Virus record (IMG/VR): IMGVR_UViG_3300042197_001694
Location: 1 to 27,088 of that record
Direction: 5' to 3' (one strand)
Length of the DNA stretch: 27,088 nucleotides
From: a virus
Below are positions 10,101 through 16,795 of this stretch, one piece after another. Position 1 is the stretch's first letter; every line of letters begins with the position of its first letter. The position numbers and the translations under genes were made by a program. The notes under the pieces are model-generated. The model searched no databases. It saw nothing but the letters and a program-made list of their open reading frames with translations, and had not been told where the DNA came from.

Positions 10101-11091
10101 CATATGTTCTTCTAGCTAATGTATCTTGTATTACATTAAACTCTGTAGTATTGTTGATATAAGATATTTCACCTTGAGTTATATCAAGCAATTTTACAAA
10201 ATCTTCTTCAGCTTGTATATCACTTGGAGATAATCTGGATTGTGTTAATATGGCATCTATATGCAATCTATCAGCACCAGGAGCAGACTGGTTTGGAGAA
10301 TTTAGTGCATTATCTAATAAATTTTCATCATCTTGGAAAGTTTTTATACTTTCTATAATTTTCAAACCTATAGATGCTGTGGGGTTATTATTCCATAATA
10401 TTTCATTTGTTATATTGTCCACATCTTTATTATCCACATCATCGGAAATATTGGGTGATATGAATAATACTTGTTTTTCTACATATATAAAATTTCCATT
10501 GTAGTAATATACACCTTCAGTTATTTCAACTGATGAACAAAACCCCACAGTTTTTCTATCAGTTTCATTTTGTCCTAAAATTTGTAAAGATGTTGATGTA
10601 TCATTTAAAATAGTTAAAATATCACCTTCACTAAAAAATTGTTGATTTGTTACAGAGCCAGTCTTATAATTTAAAAATAATCTTATGGATAAATATTCAG
10701 CATTTTGTTCTCTATTACTTGCAATTCTATATCCAATAATTTCAGCCTCAACTCCACTTGAATTTTTTATTATTTTATTTAAAAGAATGTTTTCAATATT
10801 TGATGCTATAATAATCTTATCATCACTTGATGTAATATTATTTGATGCAATTTTTATAAATCCAATATTATTATTATATTTAATTGATTGTTTATTACCT
10901 GGAAGAATTTGTGTTCCATTTTTAAATAAATTATTTCCAAGTTTTTCAATTTGATTTTGTAATATTGTTTGAAGTTGAGTTAGTTCTCTAGCTTGAACCG
11001 CTCTTCCAGGACGAAATAATATTCTATAATACTTAGAAGAATCTTTAAAATCGTCAAAATATGGAGGTTGATTTAAGTCTTTTTTTATCAT
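4147..11091 (-). CDS. Giant baseplate/tail structural protein, DUF4815 type
   Basis: A 2314-residue protein, by far the largest in the window. The N-terminus (YFDDFKDSSKYYRILFRPGR, then AVQARELTQLQTILQNQIEK) is the hallmark of the DUF4815 domain in large structural proteins of T4-like cyanophages. Near residue 1520 it has DPIAQTFRVDEKGGCFITDI and LPVILELRTVSD. Near 1660 it has FTFSSPIYLEEGKTYSLVLL followed by SDSNEYTTWIA. All are typical of the same protein class. Residues about 2190-2250 form another conserved beta domain. It probably lies at the baseplate periphery and links to the fibres encoded just downstream, a gp10-like position. The start is 24 nt after the gp8 stop; no SD is visible, but a TATAAATA octamer lies 15 nt before the ATG. 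Confidence 0.85.
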   Translation of the reverse strand: MIKKDLNQPPYFDDFKDSSKYYRILFRPGRAVQARELTQLQTILQNQIEKLGNNLFKNGTQILPGNKQSIKYNNNIGFIKIASNNITSSDDKIIIASNIENILLNKIIKNSSGVEAEIIGYRIASNREQNAEYLSIRLFLNYKTGSVTNQQFFSEGDILTILNDTSTSLQILGQNETDRKTVGFCSSVEITEGVYYYNGNFIYVEKQVLFISPNISDDVDNKDVDNITNEILWNNNPTASIGLKIIESIKTFQDDENLLDNALNSPNQSAPGADRLHIDAILTQSRLSPSDIQAEEDFVKLLDITQGEISYINNTTEFNVIQDTLARRTYDESGDYVVSPFTIQVKDFLRDPELKNNGAHDISEFQFSTSIEAKTFAKNKFNVDITPAVIQYPDGGEVFYPGTSYDGSESTSFKNLCDSLLTLRVDPGKAYVKGYEITKLSRTSVDVPKSRTVKFINNRVISTPLGNYFTVSNLIGIPKFDNIMKINLHNVRRDNEANVNPNSKIGSCIVVGIRNDITSNLYKLYVSDIKLDLGYEIYDVKSFHSDDISGNMILSEMLLDGSISKDQNNSGILTLSGNGTQWKTDIQQLIKKNDYVKLGNIQKYVRVLETPVNNLTLTVDSTSLTSSEIDGLINVTLSLVYSNIQNETNEPGLIFSLPHQYVSTIRTSTETGNISQFSDITYTIERIYTKTTEDKTITLQPISDSESFDRIGSDYKIITNAGKWLTIVQSGTPSADTALVTKTQEGNIVITLDIDGTYTIIAPVLKVGMLNPIGGFERSKNLQETHVVANVQNNKEISLGQCDIFKLVKILASPNAETDPTENNSEDVTHLYQLDDGQRDYFYDVGKVSLRSNSIAPIGRVKVIFQYFEHGDGDYFSVDSYRNSGVSYKQINSFLSSSGILYNLSDCLDFRKKLSLGRAPLQSLKCDYFTYLSRIDNLILSSRTKNFEIKFGIPSEQPVVASDSPDGMTICQLNNLPYGIDSNSCSLTMLPNKRYTMNDIGKLEKRIENLEYYTLLSMLEKETSDMNIVDANGNDRFKNGFLVDNFTSFNSSDVNSPDFLCSLDIQDNNDLRPMVNFENIRLLKATESHVVKTGDLYTLPYTKQTFLKQAHATKLINVNPFNVSTYIGEIELSPWSDEWWENKLIELPTIIDDSNINAARSLYGNKEYNEDFTNVIDVDLSKKQRTGKQKLLTAGHEFLDNIKNQTRRKKILADGFIKVPEGYINEGELVPIGSVTQLQNQKSQTLTVTSQTIRTGFQHSVQEIGTTTSKTIENVEISNAKYIRSREIKFKGSLFKPKQKLYAFFDDINVTQFCRPNNLGVDLVDAKDVTVALVDQKTSIRKFELNNSNSNLKIGAEVIHQLNSSIRRFDIVDIQQVNNKTYIYCLEKNEIGNKILGDVLNSGNTIQLSITKNIYGDEIITDESGNISGTFKIPDPNNNELGIRFKTGDIKFILTSSSTNSILTKEGSLETSGNINYSAKGFIKTDTIKTTQTRDFAIITTPFTEVGSTSSETSSIFSLGQVVERDPIAQTFRVDEKGGCFITDIDIFFASKSTTLPVILELRTVSDDFSPSMQLVSGKLGRVIKNCKDVVVNQVLYESTSKILKIIADVDGNVGSSELINGKHKWTSNSSVTNDIKSQIISEESISNIDNMASLMIPTRFTFSSPIYLEEGKTYSLVLLSDSNEYTTWIAQTGKIKENDENILKYKYYNNVDNINTKIGSDNTFSDNIYLNGNFYKSNNGKGWSIDNTISMKFNLLKANFNINSIGMLTLENENILPKTLSKNSIEIKKSGSDVYLKVRVINHGASKNDRVTFHINENSTANLNGINKSTLTNPLGLLVTKTLIDHIIIKITNPTEFHNITNGIIGDNSISLLINNRFEEAVILANTFIPDNSELKFNIESISSKGVNEITERSSSKILTYNVNYNIPIVFNSPMKISSSVNEQKDIDGNNIKSLNIVGVFSSNNSNLSPVLDYSRLSVALKSHRLNDPRSIGDNIEDLITFNDFESESNTILINEDSENSITIYKSSNGLTGTFTQEIGSNIIEADNINDFDMSEINIGDNIWYNNQSRIIVKIFDTGFQIDSAFNPNPTSALLQNDKQSTKITTTNSIIANQLSELTIGKLLSCKLDNDSLFSDKLILDVKYTPTEVIKATIIIDYNNTNNDITFNPDDSNLELMVKNTFVDEIAPEGSSSACKYVSKKLVLDRPCSALKVSFDAIRDLSCDIKLYIRTELVGDSNSLYSNPWKMANFNILSDGTFILKTPEADTSRFKSYESTINNMKAFLGVQIKLVMTGGNTAKTPRIKNLKIIALDE

Positions 11092-11106
11092 AATTATATT
11101 AATAAT

Positions 11107-11114
11107 TATTTATA
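11107..11114 (-). promoter_or_regulatory. Late-promoter-like octamer TATAAATA before the DUF4815 gene
   Basis: A perfect TATAAATA on the minus strand in the short gap between gp8 and the 2314-aa gene. By analogy with T4, transcription would start about 6 nt beyond it, giving a leader of about 10 nt to the ATG at 11091. It overlaps the last codons or stop area of no other gene start. The AT-rich context makes chance matches possible. Confidence 0.45.
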
Positions 11115-11115
11115 A

Positions 11116-12753
11116 TTAAAATTCCACTATAGCTTTAATATCTTCTATTTGATCTTGTGCTCTTAAAATTGGTCTTCTATTTTCAATATATAACATTTCT
11201 CCATGAAATTTTTTAATTTCGGTATTAATATTAATAGAAATGACATTACCGCTTGCATCATTATCATCTATAACCCTTAATGATTGATCGTCATTAGTTA
11301 GTACAAAATTTCCATATCCAGTCTCAGGAGTTTGCACATATGATATTGTTTTTGATCCATCTTCATTAGATATAATTTCAACAATTATGGCTTTAATATC
11401 TCCCTGAGAGATTATGGAATCTACCATAAATTGATCACTCATATTTTGAATTGTAATTTTTTTGGTCGCATCTAAACTATTAGTAGTTGCTAATGTTTCA
11501 TCTGATGATAATACATTCTTAATAATTCCAATTTGTCTATAATCATTAGTTAATGGAAAATCGGAATCATTTGTATTATACTCTAATTTTGCATTTAACA
11601 TTACAAAAATTGCCCCCAAATCTTTTTCAATATCTTTTCCCAAACCTTTAACTGGACTTATGACTGCCCTGATATTTGCAGTTTGATTAGTGTTTTGAAT
11701 TACTTTTAATTTTATAAAACTTATATTTTTTCCATTTGATAATATATCTATTTTTGATAATTGCCCATTATTTAATACAGGTTTCATCTTAACTGGAAAA
11801 TTAGATTCTGTATTGGATTCTATCAAAATATCTGGAAGTAATGTAACATTATTAGATAAAATTCCTTCTTCAGGTATAATACTATCTAATATGACAGTGA
11901 GTATTCCATTATTATCTTGAACATTTAATATTTTTGTCGATATATTAGAATTAATATGAAGTCTAGAATTTATTAAAACTCCAATATTATTTGTGTCTGT
12001 GTTGCTTATAATAGCAGTAGATTGTCCAACTTGAGGTTGGTTATTAACTACGGAACTTAATTGCAATCCAGTTAATTGGACATAATTTTGTCCAGCAGAT
12101 TCTATAACTACAGATAATATACTTCCAGGAACAGAAGATTCTTGCACCTGAAATTGAGCTGAGTCGTCAGGTTGTAATAATGTTTTTACTGGAATCCACG
12201 AATCAGTTAAAAATTTTATTGCATCGCTTGTTTTGATGGTTGTCATATATTTCCACACATATCCATCATCTAATTTTAAAAGATCGTTAGATGTTCCAGA
12301 TCGTTCGGGTTTAATTTGACTTATAGAATTATTGTTATTTTCTAAACATACAAAAATGTCATAATTATCGGTAAGTACATAGAAATTTCCAGCAAATATA
12401 TTTTGTCCCTGATTAGCTGCAAATTCTATTTTTTCTTGTGTTGGTTCATTAAGAAGATCTTTATTTTTATCATCAAAAATTGCATATATTGTATTTGCTT
12501 TCCAATCACTTCTTCTAATAACTAATGAGCTATCTAAAGTTGATATCTTTTTTAGCCCCAACATCTCATCCCAAATTCTACGCTCTTCATCCATGGTGTC
12601 AAGTGCAATAGATGGAGATAATTCTGAATTTAATGTACCCCAAGGGAGAGACTTGCCAATAAACAAATAGTAATTTGATTCGTCAGAATCAACACTCTTC
12701 AAGAATTCTTTAGCATTTTGTAGTCGAAAATTATTTTTTATAATCGCAGTCAT
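11116..12753 (-). CDS. gp8: Baseplate wedge protein, gp8-like
   Basis: A 545-residue protein preceded by a good SD (AGGAAA, 9 nt from the ATG). The N-terminus NNFRLQNAKEFLKSV, YYLFIGKSLPWG, then RRIWDEMLGLKKISTLDSSL and VIRRSDWKANTIYAIFDD match the pattern I know from cyanophage gp8-type wedge proteins. It continues with a beta strand ending in FYVLTDNYDIFVCLENNNN and a DGYVWKYM motif. In T4, gp8 forms a dimer in the baseplate wedge and contacts gp10, gp7 and gp6. T4 gp8 is 334 residues; marine relatives are longer, as here, with an inserted beta-rich C-terminal half. The gene order gp6, gp7 position, gp8 supports the call. Confidence 0.8.
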   Translation of the reverse strand: MTAIIKNNFRLQNAKEFLKSVDSDESNYYLFIGKSLPWGTLNSELSPSIALDTMDEERRIWDEMLGLKKISTLDSSLVIRRSDWKANTIYAIFDDKNKDLLNEPTQEKIEFAANQGQNIFAGNFYVLTDNYDIFVCLENNNNSISQIKPERSGTSNDLLKLDDGYVWKYMTTIKTSDAIKFLTDSWIPVKTLLQPDDSAQFQVQESSVPGSILSVVIESAGQNYVQLTGLQLSSVVNNQPQVGQSTAIISNTDTNNIGVLINSRLHINSNISTKILNVQDNNGILTVILDSIIPEEGILSNNVTLLPDILIESNTESNFPVKMKPVLNNGQLSKIDILSNGKNISFIKLKVIQNTNQTANIRAVISPVKGLGKDIEKDLGAIFVMLNAKLEYNTNDSDFPLTNDYRQIGIIKNVLSSDETLATTNSLDATKKITIQNMSDQFMVDSIISQGDIKAIIVEIISNEDGSKTISYVQTPETGYGNFVLTNDDQSLRVIDDNDASGNVISININTEIKKFHGEMLYIENRRPILRAQDQIEDIKAIVEF

Positions 12754-12772
12754 ATATCATTTCCTATGTGTA

Positions 12773-12780
12773 TATTTATC
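12773..12780 (-). promoter_or_regulatory. Late-promoter-like octamer GATAAATA before gp8
   Basis: One mismatch from TATAAATA, in the 43-nt gap between the gp7-position gene and gp8, with 19 nt to the gp8 ATG and an AGGAAA SD in between. Spacing fits a short-leader late transcript. Weak by itself. Confidence 0.3.
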
Positions 12781-12796
12781 ATAAAAAATTAAAGAC

Positions 12797-14485
12797 TTAT
12801 GGATTTTTTATAACAAAAATTCCATTGTCAAAAAACAAATCATCGGAATTAATTGGACGGTGTATAACAACGGCATCGGGACAAATATTAGTTTTAAATT
12901 TAATAGATCCCTCTATTATAACAGGTTTACCATTTCCAAAATCTTTAAAAGTTTTTATAGGAGTAATTGCATTATAGTCTCCAGCATCAAAATTTCCAAA
13001 ATAGTTTGGATTAGTTATATTAGATAATTCCAAATTTGAATTGTATTTTAAAAATGGTTTATATGTATACTTATCTCTAGATATAGAATAGTTTGATGAT
13101 CCCAATGGAGTAGAGTTTGAATTTCTAGTGATTTCATTTTTAAGTATAATATCAGTTTTTATTTTTGGATTTATTTTAGCACTTGTTGATATATTAATTT
13201 TAGTCTTTACTACCTTTACATTAGATTTAGTAATTATCTTATTTTGTACTTTTACGCCAGCAAAATGTTTAAATCCAATAGGATGAAGAAGTTTTTTTAT
13301 AGAATCTTCATAATTATTTTTTGATATATTTGAATTTGTAACATAAGAAAATTGTTGATAATAATATCCATCGTGAATAAATTTTTTAGCACTAATATGA
13401 CCATCTTCGTTGGCGTAGTAGCCTGGATAATTTGTCATTGTTCCAAATGTTACTATAATTACAGGATCATCTTCCTCCCGTCCTAGTTTGATTTCATTTG
13501 TAGATGAATTATATCCTATTCCATATTTAAAAATATCAATTCGATCTATCTGGCTATCTGGGTTTTCACTGTTTATTTTAACTATTAATTGACATCCTTG
13601 TCCACTAAGAGTATTATTAAAGTCATTAAGATTTATTATATTGAGGATATTACCTGTTGTCGACATTGTCTTATTTTTTTTAATTGAAATTTTTATGGGA
13701 AATTGGCTAATTTTTGCAGTTAATATTTTTTCAGAATCTAATGTATTAGTTTGATCTATAGAAAATGTTTTAGTAGTTACCTCTTCGTTTGGTAAAAAAT
13801 TTCCAGTTATGCTAGATTTATTTAATATAAGTTCTATTCCATTTATTCCATTCTCACTAGCATCTATTATTTTTTCTATAAATGCTGATGAATTACTAGA
13901 TTTTCCATATATTCTTTTACCTCTTAAAAAAGAATATTCTCGTATATCGGAATTTAAAATTCCATTTATTTTAGTATCAGTAATTTTTATGGTTTTATTT
14001 TGTATCCATTTTCCATCAGATACACGAAGAATATCAACTTTAGGATAATATAATTCAACATCTATATTAAATAATATTCTAAATAAAAATTTATATGAGT
14101 TTTCAGTACCTTTGGATCTATAAAATTGTTTTATATGTTTTAATAAAGTCGATTTATTAGTTAAAATATTTCGTGGAATATCAGTTAAATATTCTCTGAA
14201 AAATTGTTCTGTATATTTAATTGAGCTGGTATCTATGTCTTGATTTGACATTAATAATTTTGATTCATTCAATACTCCACCCACCCCTTCCATAAATTTA
14301 TAATATGTTTCTATAAACTTTATAAATTTTGGATGATCTTCATTAATAAAATTTGGAAAATGAGATGCAACTACAGAATCAATTCCAGGTAGTGTTGATG
14401 TTGAGTATATTGCTGGAGTTGGAATTAATTTTCCAGCAATATCTATAAAATTTGGCTTTAGCTCAACAACATTATTTTGTGTCAT
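12797..14485 (-). CDS. Baseplate wedge protein at the gp7 position
   Basis: A 562-residue virion protein. Its ATG overlaps the gp6 stop by 4 bases (ATGA), so it is coupled to gp6. Residues 38-70 (SVVASHFPNFINEDHPKFIK, FIETYYKFME, GGVL) and 115-163 (LLKHIKQFYRSKGTENSYKF, LFRILFNIDVELYYPK, DILRVSDGKW) are motifs I know from a structural protein of marine T4-like phages that lies between gp6 and gp8. The order gp25, gp6, this gene, gp8 matches T4, where gp7 holds this place. T4 gp7 is much larger (about 1030 residues), so this may be a shortened or unrelated counterpart. It probably helps join wedge proteins. Confidence 0.7.
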   Translation of the reverse strand: MTQNNVVELKPNFIDIAGKLIPTPAIYSTSTLPGIDSVVASHFPNFINEDHPKFIKFIETYYKFMEGVGGVLNESKLLMSNQDIDTSSIKYTEQFFREYLTDIPRNILTNKSTLLKHIKQFYRSKGTENSYKFLFRILFNIDVELYYPKVDILRVSDGKWIQNKTIKITDTKINGILNSDIREYSFLRGKRIYGKSSNSSAFIEKIIDASENGINGIELILNKSSITGNFLPNEEVTTKTFSIDQTNTLDSEKILTAKISQFPIKISIKKNKTMSTTGNILNIINLNDFNNTLSGQGCQLIVKINSENPDSQIDRIDIFKYGIGYNSSTNEIKLGREEDDPVIIVTFGTMTNYPGYYANEDGHISAKKFIHDGYYYQQFSYVTNSNISKNNYEDSIKKLLHPIGFKHFAGVKVQNKIITKSNVKVVKTKINISTSAKINPKIKTDIILKNEITRNSNSTPLGSSNYSISRDKYTYKPFLKYNSNLELSNITNPNYFGNFDAGDYNAITPIKTFKDFGNGKPVIIEGSIKFKTNICPDAVVIHRPINSDDLFFDNGIFVIKNP

Positions 14486-16326
14486 GATAATTTAACTTTA
14501 TTTAAATCAATTAATGATATATTAATATCGGATACATCCAAATTTAAAATTTGATTCCTATATGCAATTATATCATTATTTTTTGGTTTAATTAAAATAT
14601 CTATATATGGAATTCCATTTGGAATTGCAGTTACAAATAAATTTTGTATATTAATTTTACCGAGTGCATAATCAACAACACCTATATTTGAATTTAAAAT
14701 AACTTTTTCATTATTCTTTTCATAATAAATTATAAGTTTACCTGACCCATCATCTGAAATTTTTGATAATACCCCTTTGTAAAAAAATGGTGTACTATCT
14801 ATAGAATTGGAAGATGTTAATAAAGATATACTATTATTAAGTTTAATTTCATAATTAATATTGGTATTAAATGTAGGTATTACCCTATATTTAATTTTAA
14901 TTTTTGTATCATTACTTTCAATGGAGTCATCTGATAAATCAATTGCTTTTAACAATTTTGAATATCTAAAATCTGAATCAAATCCCTTTAAATTATTTTC
15001 TTTAAAACTTTTTATAGAATTTAATACTAACTGTTTTATTTCGGCATCAGATTTTCCAGTTTTTTGTGGTAAATAATTTACTGAAGTATCTATTATTAAT
15101 CCCATATAATCTGGTTCAACAATATCTACATCTAACGACAATATAGTTCTAGGTCTAATATAATTATCTATTATATTTTTTTTATCGTCTTGATTTAAGG
15201 AAAATCCTGTTACGGGTTTTATTGCACAAAACACTTTTCCATAATATGGAGGATCATTTTCTTCTCCCCCCCAAACCCTTAAATATTCAATTGATGGAAT
15301 TTCTTTTTTTAATAAAGTTTCATAGTCGGATTTTGTAACTGCCCTATTCTGAGATTGATAAAAATTCGGAGCCATTAATTTTATTGAATTTATAGATTCT
15401 AGATCCATAAATCCATTGGCAGTTTCTTTACATGTTATTGTAATATCTGGATTGCCAATATCCAATACACTCCCATCTATAGAGCCAATTTTAACTTTTA
15501 CAGGTTTAAATAATTTAGCTCCAGTTGCAGCATCGCCAGATGATACTATATAATCTAATACTACAATGTTACCAACATCTAATTTCTTACCCAAAATCCC
15601 ATCACCAAAAATAACTTCATACTTATTTTTATCACAAGGTTGTATGTAATATACAGAATCATTTGCTGATAGAGTTGTTATATCATTAAATTTTGTAAAA
15701 TGTGTAACTGTAGAATTAGTTAAAGACTTCTTAACCTTTACAATTAATGTAGATATATCTACATCAGTATTTGGTATTATAAATTTTTGCTTAGGATTTG
15801 TCTCTTCCGTAACTACATAACTATGTTGAAATCGCTTACCTTCAACTAATTCCACATCTTTTATTGTAACTGTTCTATTATTTTCATTTATTAATATTTC
15901 TTTAGGCGTATTTACAGTGAAATAGTATTTTTTAGAATCTATTAAAGTATATAACTCATCATTTCTGTTAATTTGTATTATGTTATTTGGAACATCAATT
16001 AAAGTTCCACTTATGGTCTTATTATAATTAAATGTTATATCAACTTTAGCTCTTAAAGACTTTACTGAATTTGGAACATATCCCAAATGTTTGGCACGAG
16101 ATAATACATTTTCTCTTAAAAATGCACTATCTAAAAACATTTCACTGGATAGCATATTTAAATAAAATGCATTATATGATGTATTATATGCCAATACATC
16201 TAATAAAATAGACATTGAAGAGCCGTCAAAGTCATAATCTTTAAATTGATTTTGATTTTTTAAAAAATTCTTTAGATTATTTTTAATTTCAGAAAAATCT
16301 AATCCAGAAAATTTAACTTCAGACAT
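14482..16326 (-). CDS. gp6: Baseplate wedge protein gp6
   Basis: A 614-residue protein close to T4 gp6 (660 residues). The N-terminus is diagnostic: an amphipathic helix, then YDFDGSSMSILLDVLAYNTS, YNAFYLNMLSSEMFLDSAFL and RENVLSRAKHLGYVPNSVKS. This helix bundle followed by a beta domain is the baseplate-J/gp6 pattern. Residues around 325-420 (NRAVTKSDYETLLKKE, YLRVWGGEENDPPYYGKVFC, IRPRTILSLDVDIVEPDY) are also typical. In T4, gp6 forms the continuous ring that holds the wedges together around the hub. It starts 5 nt after gp25 and overlaps the next gene by 4 bases. Confidence 0.93.
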   Translation of the reverse strand: MSEVKFSGLDFSEIKNNLKNFLKNQNQFKDYDFDGSSMSILLDVLAYNTSYNAFYLNMLSSEMFLDSAFLRENVLSRAKHLGYVPNSVKSLRAKVDITFNYNKTISGTLIDVPNNIIQINRNDELYTLIDSKKYYFTVNTPKEILINENNRTVTIKDVELVEGKRFQHSYVVTEETNPKQKFIIPNTDVDISTLIVKVKKSLTNSTVTHFTKFNDITTLSANDSVYYIQPCDKNKYEVIFGDGILGKKLDVGNIVVLDYIVSSGDAATGAKLFKPVKVKIGSIDGSVLDIGNPDITITCKETANGFMDLESINSIKLMAPNFYQSQNRAVTKSDYETLLKKEIPSIEYLRVWGGEENDPPYYGKVFCAIKPVTGFSLNQDDKKNIIDNYIRPRTILSLDVDIVEPDYMGLIIDTSVNYLPQKTGKSDAEIKQLVLNSIKSFKENNLKGFDSDFRYSKLLKAIDLSDDSIESNDTKIKIKYRVIPTFNTNINYEIKLNNSISLLTSSNSIDSTPFFYKGVLSKISDDGSGKLIIYYEKNNEKVILNSNIGVVDYALGKINIQNLFVTAIPNGIPYIDILIKPKNNDIIAYRNQILNLDVSDINISLIDLNKVKLS

Positions 16327-16331
16327 ATCAA

Positions 16332-16724
16332 CTACCTAAGTCTTTCTAAAAATAAATTTAAACTTGTTGTTTGCGAAATATCATTTATTATGAATGATAT
16401 TGTAACATCATATCCATTTTCATCACTAGATGTTTTTACTTCAACATTTAGTGTTGTTATTCTGGGTTCATATAATTTTATCAAATCTTCAATTAATAAT
16501 TTTATATTAAGTTCTGCAAGGACTGATATTGGCTCAAATAGTAAAGAATTTAAATTTGCACCAATATTAGGATTGAATAGACGCTCATGCTTGTTAGTGA
16601 ATAATAAATTTTTTAAAGAACGCTTTACTGCATCCGCATCTTTTAATGGGATAATATCACCGGAAGTTGGGTGAGGGGTAAAATTTAAATCCAAATCTGA
16701 ATATTTTTTAATTATATTAGACAT
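16332..16724 (-). CDS. gp25: Baseplate wedge protein gp25 (GPW/gp25 family)
   Basis: At 130 residues it is almost the length of T4 gp25 (132). It begins with a short polar segment, then DLNFTPHPTSGDIIPLKDAD and residues 44-65 (KHERLFNPNIGANLNSLLFE), the core motif of the GPW_gp25 family. The second half gives an alpha-beta fold (LIKLYEPRITTLNVEVK). gp25 sits in the inner baseplate at the sheath-hub interface, works with gp6, and is conserved in contractile injection systems. It starts the gp25-gp6-gp7-position operon; an AATAAATA octamer lies 37 nt upstream of the start. No good SD is seen. Confidence 0.94.
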   Translation of the reverse strand: MSNIIKKYSDLDLNFTPHPTSGDIIPLKDADAVKRSLKNLLFTNKHERLFNPNIGANLNSLLFEPISVLAELNIKLLIEDLIKLYEPRITTLNVEVKTSSDENGYDVTISFIINDISQTTSLNLFLERLR

Positions 16725-16760
16725 GATAATAACATTAAAAACTATAATAAAGTATATTTG

Positions 16761-16768
16761 TATTTATT
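16761..16768 (-). promoter_or_regulatory. Late-promoter-like octamer AATAAATA before gp25
   Basis: One mismatch from the T4 late consensus, in the 71-nt gap between gp5 and gp25, about 37 nt before the gp25 ATG. The gap holds no convincing hairpin. Position supports a promoter for the wedge operon; sequence evidence alone is weak. Confidence 0.35.
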
Positions 16769-16795
16769 TAGGCATTTTACAAGAAATTGAATTTG

